A stretch of DNA of 64,000 nt from Botryotinia globosa (Eukaryota > Ascomycota > Leotiomycetes > Helotiales > Sclerotiniaceae). The translations under genes were made by a program, and so were the position numbers. The stretch covers positions 1,933,501-1,997,500 of the forward strand of contig RCSZ01000008.1 in NCBI GenBank assembly GCA_014898425.1. Direction: 5' to 3'. The notes under the pieces are model-generated. The model was not told the origin of the DNA. It did not search any database and saw only the letters and a list, made by a program, of their open reading frames with translations. This document shows positions 11,613-23,028 of the stretch, in pieces; the stretch's first letter is position 1, and every line of letters starts with the position of its first letter.

Positions 11613-11846
11613 CTAGCTGTCATATCGATATACTAATACACACCACAGTTGTATTATAGGATAGTAATGCCTACACTGGTAAAGGTCTTCCTGATATCGA
11701 ATCCAATATCTATCCCATGAATTATAAAAACATTCAAGACATTCTTCATTATACCCATCCAAACACTCAACCGAAGACCATATAGCACAATCAAATTTCA
11801 TGTTCAACGACAAGTTTTCTATAAAAAAATTGTATTTCCTATTCAT

Positions 11847-12389
11847 GTTTTATTATCTCAGCATATCTATGTTTCAGGACTACCCAATTAATAGTTGCCC
11901 CAACTAACTCCCAACTACCCCTAATCATCCGCACCCTTGTAAAAACCAAAGCTAATAAACAAAAAAACAAATGGGAAAGGCCTCAGTACCTATTGTATGT
12001 TGTGATGTGAAAACCCCCATCCATCCCACAATCAACCAAAGAAATCGTTTATCCATCGCAACCCAATCCATCCATTCCACTACCCTCATAAACAAATTGA
12101 CAGCCAGTACGTCAGTCCCTCAAACGCCAGCCACGCCATGTTCAAAACGCGGCATATATCCTTTGTCAATATTTAGACACATTAACAAATCATAGTTTCG
12201 GTAGAATAAGAAATGCACCCAGTGCTTCTTTCCATCAATACCATGGTATAATATCTCCCCTTTCGCTATTTCCCCAATACCTATTCCTATTCCCGTCAGC
12301 CATTCGTCTCAAGTTCTCGATAAATTGCTGTCATATTGTACGAGTAGCAATCATTGTGATTCGGCTCGGGTTGTGATTCCGTACTGAGC
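11847..12389. other. Intergenic, downstream of the FHA gene
   Basis: No gene recognised. Probably holds the 3' untranslated region and polyadenylation site of the minus-strand FHA gene. Confidence 0.4.
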
Positions 12390-15167
12390 TTAAACGAAAT
12401 CTGGAGCTGTTGCTACAAGGGCCGAAAATAAACCAGCACCAACAGCAGCTCCTCCGAGTGCAAAGTATCCTACAGCCTCGACAAAATTTCTCATCTTGAG
12501 TCTCTTAATTGGTCGATGTTCAGTTTCCGTCGTTGTAGTGGCCAAGACTGCAAGCTTGTTTTGTTGGGCCGCAGCATTAGCTGTGGGTAGTTGCACATCT
12601 GATTGAACCTTCTGGGCGTGATGGATGGTATGAGTGGTAGGCGCTGAAGATTCAGGGCCAGCAACTTCTTCTTGTGTAACCATAGCAGCTTGGGGCTTTG
12701 TAGAGTCGTTGACACCAGAAACCCAATCTCGAACCTCATTTTTGATTGATTCATCATGGGAAATCTCATCAGCCTTTCTCTTCTTGCCCACTGAAGAGCT
12801 ATCAATGATGTCGTCAATACTCAAGCCCGATCTGATAGGATGTCTTTCCAAGACTGGACTCTCCACAGCTCTTGATGAGGCGTCTGAACTGAAATAATAT
12901 GGATGAATTGAAGGTCGGTCATTGGATGATTCAATGTTAGCAACCGGGCGATCATTAATTACAAAACCATGATCGATACCATTGCCGTGATATTTGATGG
13001 GCAGTATAGGTTGTACGAATTTAGCCAAAGGCTTGGTGAACTTGATAGCTCGGCTTGGTCTTGTCGTCATTGATAATGGTGAGAATTGGGTTACTTGAGC
13101 CTCTTCATCATCAACATGAGCTTGGAACTGTGCTTTATTTTCTTCTCTGGCTTCAAAGAAAGCGTGCTTGCCAGTTTTATCACCCAAACTTCTGGCAGAT
13201 AAGGTTTCGGGAGTTTGATCGGCGTAACTTTCCTGGTAAGGTGGTCTAGCCATTGCTACTGATGAAGGACTAGCCTCTCGGCCGTAATAAGAAGAAAATG
13301 GTGATCTTGGTTTCGTGAGAGAATAATAGTCGTTGTGAGAATTTCTGTATTGACCAGCAGAAATCGAGGCACGGTTGATTTGAGGATTGTAGTAGCTGAA
13401 AGGCGAAGCATCATAGGTAGGAGTACACGTAGCATAGTAGCTCTCGAGATTGGACTTGAGGAATTCATCGTAAGATCCAATGCTACCGATGAGACCGGTG
13501 GGATTGGTGCCTGGTTCCTTCTTGAGTAAAGCGTCTTTGTATAAAGTTTGTAGACCTTCATTAGCAGCCTCGGAAAGTCCAACACTTCGATCATCGTCAT
13601 CATCGACTTCATCGTCATCATCGTTGTTCTGTTGGTCCAGAGCGACAACCTCTTCAGACGTATGAATCTGAGTTCTGATATGAGATTCAGGGATATCCAC
13701 ATTATTGTCAAATGGAGTTCGAGAGTTGATGGTCTGTGAAAGCGTCTGAACGAGGGTGGCGTGAGGAGCAGGAGAGGATGCACGCGAGAAACCCGAGCCC
13801 ACTGAAGGATATGAAGATGGAATCTCATTGAGCGCTTCACGACTTTCAGTCAGCAGAACTTGAACCTCTGATTCCTCAGATGCATCAGACATCGATTCAT
13901 CCTCGCTATCATCTTCACCATCAACGTCATCACGAGAAGGCAGATCTTCAAAATCCTTAAAGCCTTGCAACTCAGATGCGTTTTCTATATCAGACTCATC
14001 AGACTCAGATTGTGTCGAGAGCATATCTTCATCTTCGACGTCATCGCTATCGTAATCGAAAGTGTATGTGCGAGAGATCTTTCGAGGATGGTCAGCTTCT
14101 TGTTGTGGATTTGTCTTTGATCCTGCACCATGGCGAGAATCTCTCACGATGCTATCTAAGACTGGTGACTTGGGAGTGTACTCGTCTTCCTCAATTCCTT
14201 CGTCAGTCGAAATGCAAGAAGGCTTTGTCGGCTTCAGTCTAGGGCTTGGAGTATCGTTCATAGTCAGGTCGATAGCATCAACAGTCTTAGATGTCATGGG
14301 GCTAGAGCGAGTCATTTCGATAGATGTATCACCCGGACTGGAAGGTTCTTCAGACATTTCTGTATCATTGAAATGGTAACCTTCGTCTTCATCGTCTTCA
14401 TCGTCGGAGGAGTCGGGCACAGTGTAGCTATTGGGTCTCCTGTGACAGAAGGGTCAGTGTGTGCAATAAGAAAACGGCGTAAGTGATACTGACCTCCATG
14501 GAATTACTTCATAGTTGACCTCAAAATGACATGGTTGGAATAGATCCATACCACGTCTCACACCAATCCCAAAGACAATTTGATCATTTGAGTTGAGAGG
14601 TTTGGCTTCTTCTCCCAACTTTTCTCCGTTCAAAAAAGTACCATGCATTGAACCCAAGTCTCGAATTCGGACCACCTAGGAGAAGTCAATACAAGTCAAG
14701 CAACAACAAGCATGAGGTATTCTTACACTGTCCAAAGGGTTGTAGATGATTTCGGCATGGTTTCGAGACATTACCGGGCTATCGAACCACGCATTATCAA
14801 TAGCACCGGAGAGACCTTTGTTAGGACTCTTTGAAGCTCTGCCTATTTGCAATACTGTTCGTGTTGGGTCGAGATTGATTAATCTCTCGCCACAAGATAG
14901 GACGTCCTCATCTGATTCGACTGGTTTGTGGCGTATGTGAATGTTCACTGTGGAAAGTTTAGCATGAATGTTCACGAAAGGAACAAATAGTGAAACGGAA
15001 TCTGCATAAAAAGATGTCGCGAGCTCTCCGAGTATAAAACTCGGCAGAGGTTCAAGGGGACGAGGAAGAAGTGACATGACCCATAGCTGTAGCGTTAAGA
15101 ATAGATGAACGATCAAAAGTGGATAAGCAAGATGAAATGCATACTTTTACATACCTTGATGAGACAT
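12390..15167 (-). CDS. Tail-anchored FHA-domain protein
   Basis: A four-exon model (15167-15155, 14947-14727, 14675-14494, 14439-12390; introns 207, 51 and 54 nt) gives 821 residues. The N-terminus starts MSHQVNIHIRHKP and contains a forkhead-associated domain (about residues 25-120) with the typical blocks IGRASK, SRNHAEI and DLGSMHGTFLNGEKL. FHA domains bind phosphothreonine peptides. A long acidic, Ser-rich and presumably disordered middle follows, with a possible nuclear signal (KKRKADE). The last 25 residues hold one hydrophobic segment (YFALGGAAVGAGLFSALVA), so I infer a tail-anchored protein of the ER, nuclear envelope or mitochondrial surface. The first intron is the least certain junction; ATG 15077 in the same frame is an alternative start that would read part of it. 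The protein's partners are unknown. Confidence 0.82.
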
Positions 15168-15722
15168 GCTGTGGATTTTGGGCTGTCAAGACTTCGAAAA
15201 GTCTGTACGAGCTATGAAGAAAGTGATCGAGTGAGTGGGATTTGTGGAATGAAACGTGAAATTGATTGTACGAAGTTAGTTATTCAGGTTGAGGATGGTG
15301 AAATGCAACGACAAGGCTATCTGTATTCGTTGGCGGTGGATCCTTCGGAAGGTGAGATTGAAATGGACGTACGGAGTAGTGTAGTGGAATGGATGGCCAG
15401 CCAAACGCTTCAATATGTGTCTGGATTGTATTAAAGGGCAGAAGTCAAAAGAAAGTGGCATTTGACGACCGAGTTTGTTGAGAGAGGTTTTCTTTCTTTC
15501 TTTGAATAAAGACGAGTGAGAGTGTTTAATATAAGATCAAGAGGATGTTGAAGTTGGATAGAAAGTGTGAGGGAGAGTGAGAGAGTGAGAGAGTGAGAGA
15601 GTGAGAGAGAGAGGGAGACGTAGAAGAGTGGAGAGGAGGGGTTGATTGATACGGGTGTGGTTAGAGTCAAAAGTAGAAGAAGCAGTACTGTGGTACTTGG
15701 GGACTTAACAGTACAAGGTTAT

Positions 15723-15815
15723 TAGTAGGTAGGTAGTAGGTAGGTAGTAGGTAGTAGGTAGGTAGTAGGTAGGTAGTAGGTAGGTAGTAGGTAGGTAGTA
15801 GGTTGGTAGGTTGGT
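15723..15815. repeat. (GTAG)n / TAGGTAG array
   Basis: Irregular run of GTAG and GTAGTAGGTAG units, the complement of the CTAC arrays elsewhere in the window. Confidence 0.85.
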
Positions 15816-15950
15816 AGCCAAAGGTAGGAGGGCAACTATGTAGATTACCGTAGATGGGATTGGTAGATGGGATTGGTAGTAGGTACCGAATGGATCTAAA
15901 AGCTATGGTCAATTATGGGGGGATGAGGAATTTAAGGAATTTAAGGAATT

Positions 15951-16053
15951 TTAGTGGTTTTAGTGGTTTTAGTGGTTTTATTACCTAGGTAGTGTTATCG
16001 ATAAGGCTAGTGGTTTTAGTGGTTTTATTACTAGGTAGTGTTATCGATAAGGC
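15951..16053. repeat. Tandem duplication of about 60 bp
   Basis: The string AGTGGTTTTAGTGGTTTTA, then TTAC(C)TAGGTAGTGTTATC and GATAAGGC, occurs twice in a row, the second copy one C shorter. The unit itself contains repeats of TTTTAGTGG. Confidence 0.85.
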
Positions 16054-16617
16054 ATCAATCGTCATCGAGTGATCGATGGTGGATGGTTGATTGACCCCAG
16101 GTTTGAGGGGAGAGAGGCACGTGACGGTGACGGAAGCCTTGATATTTAGGCGAAAATAAGTCAACTACCTAGTACTAGTAATTACTAAAAGTGCTAGTGG
16201 CGACAAATGTCCCCATTAGAAAACGCACATGCTTGGAGAATTCGATAATCCTGATTCACTAGATAGATGGATGATGCACTTTTAGTCTTTTAGTCTTCTA
16301 GTCCACCAGTCTTCTAGTCCAGTCCACCAGTCTTCTAGTCTTCTATATATATATACTATTCACAACATGTATTTCATCATAGGCCAGAAAAAATTAATTA
16401 ACCCTTCAAACCATTTCTTGATTCACAATCTATCATTTTCTTACTTTATGACTCATAAAAGATCCTATATGAATGAGAGACATTTCTGAAAAAATTGTTT
16501 CTATTTAAATCAATCTGTGCAAGCCTATCAAAAGAATAACCTTACAAACATCTATCTCAAGTCCTCACAACTTTACAACCTCACAACTTCACCACCACCA
16601 ACCACCACCACATACAC

Positions 16618-16730
16618 ATACACATACACTACACATACACTACACATACACTACACATACACTACACTACACTACACTACACTACACTACACTACACTAC
16701 ACTACACTACACTACACTACACTACACAAC
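16618..16730. repeat. (CACTA)n pentamer array in the IFRD leader
   Basis: A run of CACATA and CACTA units, ending in a nearly pure CACTA array of about 13 copies, stops about 12 bp before the start codon at 16742. It is very probably transcribed as part of the 5' leader. Confidence 0.9.
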
Positions 16731-16741
16731 CCTCGTTCAAA

Positions 16742-18240
16742 ATGACGAGAGATTTAAGAAGAAGAGTTCTGGAAAGTCGTAAGACGGTATCCAAAAAAGC
16801 TGCATCGCGTGTAGGTTCGAAATCAGCATCAACCGTAAATTCAAAAACGAACTCGCGAAATGTCAGTCGCCACGGCTCGGATGAGGAAGATGGAAATATG
16901 AGCGATGATGATAATACAACGTGGAGGTAAGATGCACCCTTTCTCTCAGAACATGACCTATTCTTCATACTCACACAATCTTCCAGTGCCAATTCCGTTG
17001 ATGATATGCTCGATGCGCCAGAACCCCAAGAAGCATCCGATGTCTGGGACCAAGAGTTAAATGATCGCATTGAGGAAATTGTGGATCGGAAAAGAAGCAG
17101 CGAGGAGGGTCGCGAACGTGCTTTAATGACATATAATCATTATCTCATGATTAGATATTGTTACGACGAAATCGAAGGTAAAGTCGCAGAATTATATCCT
17201 GCTTTGTGCAAAAGTATCAAAGCCGACACGGGAGTGAAGGAAGCTTGTTTGGCACTGAGAGGTATGCGCTATTATTACTATATAGTTTATTGGTATCCTT
17301 CTCTAATCTCATCACAGCTATTAGCCTTTCAGTTATTACTTGCCCTTCCGACCATGTTTACGAAGATATATTCCGATCTCTCAAGCAAGCCTACCAAAGA
17401 TCAGAGCATGTTACTGTCAAAGTAGCAGCTATACGAGCAATCGCTGCATTAGCAACCTACGGCGGCGCATCCGAGACAGAAATCACTGATATCATGGATG
17501 AATTCCTGGAAATAGTCGAATCTGATGGTAATTCAGTAGACGCCCCCGACAGTCCGGAAGTTGTGACAGCAGCATGCGAAGAATGGGGCAGTTTAGCTAC
17601 CTTTGTGGATGATTTGGAAGAGAAGTCTGAGGCAGCGATGGAAGCATTTGTCGACCAATTAGAAAGTTCCTCAACATCAGTTCAAATTGCCGCTGGAGAG
17701 AATATCGCCATAATCTACGAAAAAAGTTACACACCACGAGAATCGGACGATCCTGAGGCTAGCGGGGTAGACGAGCATGGTTTCCCTCTCGATGTCAGTC
17801 AAGTAAAACGCTACGAGCCATGGCGTCAAAGGCATCAACTCGAACATACACTTGGAGAGTTGGCAAAAGCCTCATCGAAATATATATCCAAGAAAGACCG
17901 CAAAACATTACATGCTACCTTTGGAGATGTTTTAGCGACAGTCAAATACCCAGTTCGAGGACCTAGATACTCAACTGCTATCGATCAGAATGGTCACTTA
18001 CTAGGATCTCGAATGTTTGTTCGCATTCACAAGAGTGGAGTCATGAAAATTGATAAATGGTGGAAGTTACATAGACTACAATCTCTGAGAAGAGTTCTCG
18101 GGGGTGGTTTCATGACCCATTATCAGCATAATGAGGTTGTCTTGCAAAGTCTACCGTGAGTATTCATCACTTCACTCTTTGCCTTTTTACAGCATACTAA
18201 CCAAAGAAATAGTGCATTAATCACTAAAAAACTAGATTGA
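16742..18240 (+). CDS. IFRD family protein (interferon-related developmental regulator)
   Basis: A four-exon model (16742-16926, 16987-17261, 17318-18155, 18213-18240; introns 60, 56 and 57 nt) gives 441 residues. After a basic, Ser-rich start (MTRDLRRRVLESRK) and an acidic patch come helical repeats typical of the IFRD N-terminal domain (NHYLMIRYCYDEIEGKVAEL, VAAIRAIAALATYGG). A C-terminal domain follows with RHQLEHTLGELAKASSKYIS and KKDRKTLHATFGDVLATVK. The last exon adds only LPALITKKLD. In animals and plants the family acts in transcriptional co-regulation and ribosome-linked stress responses; the role in fungi is less clear. The start follows a CACTA repeat. The far gene end faces the osh3-type gene (convergent, about 440 bp apart). 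Confidence 0.85.
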
Positions 18241-18526
18241 TTAAATTGTATGGTCGATTCAGGAAGGAGGCCGACTGTCCATTCTCTCATTTTATTCACG
18301 CAGTCACGATTTACAGCATTTATTTCTTTCTCTGGTTTCCATCGGGTCCAATCTTCTTCGGGCGGTTTTTCTGCGTGTGCACGCATGGGTTCGAAAGCTA
18401 TCTTATCATGAATGATACCGGCAACAAGGAGTTTACGGACATCGGGTTAGGTAAGGTCATGAAGGAAGGGAAAAAGTTTTGAGGTTCTACTTTTCCCGGG
18501 GAGCGAGCGGTTCTAGGTCGTCGATG

Positions 18527-18654
18527 CATTGTGGTATTTGGTTTTATTTTATTGTACCTAGATTGATTTCTTACTCTTTCTTATTCTTGACATTGTGGTA
18601 TTTGGTTTTATTTTATTGTACCTAGATTGATTTCTTACTCTTTCTTATTCTTGA
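18527..18654. repeat. Perfect 64-bp tandem duplication
   Basis: Positions 18527-18590 and 18591-18654 read identically (each starts CATTGTGGTATTTGG and ends CTTATTCTTGA). The pair lies in the 440-bp space between two convergent genes, 22 bp from the stop of the osh3-type gene, so it is probably in both 3' untranslated regions. The absence of differences means it is recent or too short for RIP. Confidence 0.93.
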
Positions 18655-18676
18655 ACGAATTGAATCTATATCCCGT

Positions 18677-21600
18677 CTAAACCTCAAAAACACTCTCTCC
18701 CTTCCATCCACCCTCCCCTCGTGCGACCCTTTCCCTCTCCTCCCAATACCCATCCTTCCCTCCTTTTAGCCCCCACACCTCTTCCCCTTCTTCCTCCACA
18801 CCCCCCTCAACCTTCACAAACCACTTCGCCTTCCACTGTTCCCCCCTCTCCTCCATACTCCTCCTTCTCTTACGCTGCGCCTCCTCCAACTTCGCCTTGA
18901 CATCCTCCGCCTCATCCAACCTCCCGCCCTCCGCAGCCCTCTGATCCGGCCTCAACCTACTATCCGTATGCGCCAACTTCCCCATCTCAATCTCCGTAAT
19001 TTCATTAAGTTGCGCCGCAAACGTCGTCAACCCATAACAGCTCGCCGCATTATCCACCAGCTCTCCCACTTTCCAGATCTCCGTCCCGGAACGTCCCGCT
19101 TCGACGAGTTTAAGCGAAGTGGTCCAGTTTCCCTGGAGACTAACCCCCGTATGTTTTCCTTCCCCATCATATGATTCCACGCCTACATCTTCGCTTCTAC
19201 CTCCAAACATACCCTTTTGTTTGAATTCTACCAAAGCTTTTGCTCCTGTACTTTCGTTCGTAATCGTCATATTTCCGACCGGTTCCATGTATTTTTCCCC
19301 CATCACTACATTTCTCAAAAACGCAGTCGCCACATTCCAAGTATACCTTTCTTCAATACCATCCGCAAGTCTCAGAACCATTCTCACACGACCATCTGTG
19401 ATAAGCTCCGCCGATTTTCCCCAGAACTTTTGGGTTGGAGCTGGCGACTGCCCCAATGACCATTTAGCTGAATCAGCTTGACAAGCCATTCGAACCGGAC
19501 GATGGGAGACTTTTTCCACCAACAGTCTAAACCCTCCCGGAACTTCTTGATCGCTTCTCACAAGCTCGAAAGTTTCTCCTAGCATAGGATTAAAAGGTTT
19601 ACGAATCGCACGCTCTCTAGCTCGACTATTACTAAACTGTGATACTGCAAATGCTGCTACATGTAACAGTCTTTTTATCGGATCCTTTTGATCTGCGGCT
19701 GTGTTCAAGAGGTTGCAATATTCAAGCTGTTCTGCCACGCGTTGTAATAACGATAGAGGTTCATTGGCTGAGACTGGCATACTGATAGTACTCAAATCTT
19801 TACCCACGTTCTTTCTAAGAAATCCGATCAAACTGGGGGGCATAACTGTTGCAGGTGGAATGGCTTTTCGGCGTTTTGGTGCTGCCTTGATTGGTAAAGG
19901 ATCTAGATTTTTGGGCTTGATTGGGAATAGTGCTGCTGCACCATTCACGTGTTCGACTTCTTCACTTCCTCCACTAGAAGACGTAGAAGCACCACAGTCA
20001 TCCTTCTCTTCTTCTGTTTCTGAATTTATAGTTTCTTCTTCCCCACTCTTACGATTGATAATCATAACCTGTGAATGGTCCGGATCTCCAGCCTCTGCGT
20101 CATAAAATTCTCCTGTAGAAGCTGACTCTATACTGTGCGTAGATCTAGCAGACATAGGTGCAGCATTTGATGCACGGCGACGTTTACTGCTAGCTATCAA
20201 AGTTTGAAAATCCGAGAGAACTGCGTCTAGATCCTTGAGCAAGGATGTGCAATGGTCATGAATATTCTGTTCTTCATGTGAAGTACGTGATTTTCGAGAG
20301 GTTGAGCCATTTACATCGATCTCAGTAACAGCAGAAGCTGCCGTGGGCGCTGGAACTGCATGTTGTGCGGCTACACCGCGTTGCATCGTTGTCGGTGTAC
20401 CCGGTGCGGGTGTACTCGGCTTTCGTTTCCAAAAAGGTCTCTTTTCATTCGTTTGACTGGTTTGGTTGGTTTGAGGAGCAAAATAGTCAGCACTTTCTTC
20501 CACTAGAGGACTTTCCGAAGGTGCCCCAAGAAGATGTGAGTGTCGCCTATTTGGTGTGGCGGTATCCTTCGATAATCTACGAACGGCATCCCTAGTCCCT
20601 ACAATCCTACTCACAAGACCTTCAATCTGAACCCATTCATTTTCCTCTTCTTTGTTTGACGGGACCTGGAGATAGCTGGTCCTGATTTGCAATCCCACAT
20701 TCGGTGTTGGAATTGATTCCAATTCGACACCTCCGATAGGGCCTCTAGCATTATTGCTAGCCTTCTCCAAAGCTTTGGTCCATTCCTCGAAATCCTTGGC
20801 GTTGTTTGCTTTCAAATGCCAGATTTCAGCACCAGAATCGATGTTGATTTCTCTCCTCCTCTCATCTGCTGCAATCGCAGCTAAACTTAATGGGATTGCT
20901 CCTCGAAGTGCCGATGAATTGCGACTATAGTAATAGGATAGAGTACAAGTTGCGAAATCCAGAGAGAAGAATCTGCGAGCATAGCCCTGTCCCTTCTTTC
21001 TTCTTCTCTTTTGTAAAACACCTACATGGTAGCTTGAAAAACCACCTTCACTATCATTCTTGCTGATCATAGAACCTCTACTAGCACCTCTGCCCATTGC
21101 CGTACTCTGTAGACTTTCAACAGACTCCGAAGCTGCGGCTGAGAGATTTGGACTTGGCTTTCTGCTGTTCTGTACATGCGAACCATCCAGACCCTGTAGC
21201 TTTTGTAGATTGCTCGAATGGGGAGGGGAATTAGATGGATATGTCAGAAGAACGAAAGTGGCAGTCTTCGATATTTGTTTCGAGAATGTGTTGTCGAAGA
21301 CCAATCCGTACATTCCTCCATGGCCCACCGGCACCGCGAATGTGCCCATGGATACCTTGTCTGCTTCGCATTTTCCACACCACTCAACCAATATGAAACC
21401 TTTTGCTTTTAACTGGTCTTGTGCGGTGGAAGAATCGTTTCTCGTATCGGTGGTAGCGGATAGTCTTCTCTGCGAACTAGAATCTGGATGAAGGGAATGA
21501 ACGGCATCGTCGAAATTGGGTTGTCGCGGGGTAGAGGCTACACTCGTTGATGATCCTGTTCCTGGATGTTTGACAATTCCAAAGTTTCTGTTACAGTCAA

Positions 21601-21802
21601 TAATATAATCTAAAATTGGAAAATAGAGCTATCCCACATGGACTTTTTGTGCGGTTGAACGCTCCATGAGATTGTATGTTTCTCCTCAACCTTAACCCAT
21701 CGAACAATATACGACTGCATAAACCTATTAGACAATAGCACTATCCACGTCATGTATTACGCATACCTTGCTATGAATTTCTAATTGCTCCATGCCAGCC
21801 AT
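18677..21802 (-). CDS. osh3: Osh3-type oxysterol-binding protein (GOLD-PH-FFAT-ORD)
   Basis: A three-exon model (21802-21767, 21714-21638, 21587-18677; introns 52 and 50 nt) gives 1007 residues, close to yeast Osh3 (996). Domains in order: a GOLD-like N-terminus (SYIVRWVKVEEKHTISWSVQ, then GGMYGLVFDNTFSKQISK); a PH domain (about 220-320; VGVLQKRRRKKGQGYARRFF); a probable FFAT motif EFYDAEA near residue 530, for binding the ER protein VAP/Scs2; and a lipid-transfer domain from about 610. The family signature EQVSHHPP reads EKVSHRPV here, with the second His replaced by Arg. Known Osh3 binds PI4P at ER-plasma membrane contacts; transfer of the same role is inferred. Lesser initiation at an internal TTG is unlikely because the upstream exons complete the GOLD domain. 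Confidence 0.93.
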
Positions 21803-23028
21803 TGCGCTCTACTCTATTGCCTCTCTTCCGTTTGATGGCTCATCCGAATATCCCGAGAAATGGGGAAGTTGTTCAAAGTTGATTGAGAAATAGTCGTGGC
21901 AGGAACGGGAGTATCTAGGAAGGTCAAGTACTCCCGGAAATCAATGCAGATAAAGAATGTTAACTTGAAGTGGAGAAGCGTTGAAATTGAGAGCCAGGTT
22001 AGGATCTCCTCATCCCATTTGTTCGTTCGTATATTGGGTTTTACTGTGCAATGCTCGCGGATGCTTTGCTTGCGGATGCTTGCTGATGTTTATTACTTGT
22101 TTGATAACTTTCTTACGTAGGTAATCCCTGGAGTAGCATTCGACCTGGTCTTGAAGGCTGGCTGGCTTTAAGGCTGACTTTAAGGCTAGGCTTTTGCTGT
22201 CAGCGGCTCACCGGTCAATGCACTTTTATGATTGATTTATGATTTATGATTGATTTATGAAAACAATCTACATCAAAGTAGCCAAATACCCATATACTGT
22301 ACGGGTAGTGTACAATTCTCTAAAAGGCTACGTAAATCATCCGGCCATCATGCAGAGTAAACTAAGGCAGGGTTACACCCCCATCCCATCTCCAAAGCCG
22401 AGCTAAAGGCTAATAAAGCTCTCCAGGGCTATCAAATACGTATCAAATACGACAACCGATCAATTGTCGAGGTGTATGACATTCTAGCTAGGTAATCTCA
22501 GCCTTGTTGTTTGACACGTCTTTAGCACAAAATCATGTATCCCTAGTAATAAGATTACATCGTGCGTGCAGTACCGGTACATGTAAGATATCAACAAATC
22601 CTAGGTTAAATAATCGCCGAGCTTATTATTGGATTGGTGAAACTACTTCAAGACCAAGGATTGGGATTGGTGGTGCATAAGAAATCGTTAATTGCAAGAG
22701 AGAAAGGTTATACAATTAGCAGGATCGAGGAATCCACCCAACGACTAATAATTCTGTTCTATTTTTCCCTAGAAGTACTATGTATGTAAATAGGTATTGG
22801 GTAGGTATAAATTAATTACTTCTTATAAACTTGGCTCGAATTTTGCCCAACTTCTAGGCCAATGGAATAGATAGTGCTCCTGTCCATTTTAACCCCTTTG
22901 AATGCTAAAGTTATGAAACCCCGCGAACTTTTGTTACATGTTGTAGAAAGATGCATCGTAGCTCGTCTATCAGATTTATCCCTCAGGCCCCTTCCACTCA
23001 CTAAACTCATGAAAAATCCCACCCCTCA
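21803..23028. other. Intergenic between osh3-type and spt6 genes
   Basis: About 1.2 kb holding the promoter of the osh3-type gene on the left and the 3' end of spt6 on the right. A few GATTTATGATT repeats lie near 22228-22260. No gene seen. Confidence 0.5.

Larger units (their letters stand above)
15168..16741. promoter_or_regulatory. Divergent intergenic region between the FHA and IFRD genes, rich in tandem repeats
   Basis: About 1.6 kb between two genes that start toward opposite sides. It holds GAGAGT-type repeats (15575-15617), a GTAG array (15723-15815), a doubled TTTTAGTGG/ATCGATAAGG unit (15951-16053), AGTCTTCT-type repeats (16280-16345) and a CACGTGAC site (16118-16125). It must contain both promoters. 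Which elements matter cannot be told from the sequence. Confidence 0.5.

Noticed and set aside
11971..12195. 74-codon plus-strand frame starting MGKASVPIVCC
   Set aside because: No domain or coding character; lies in the presumed 3' flank of the FHA gene.
13256..13840. 194-codon minus-strand frame inside the FHA gene
   Set aside because: It overlaps the confirmed FHA exon in another frame on the same strand, with no domain; a shadow frame.
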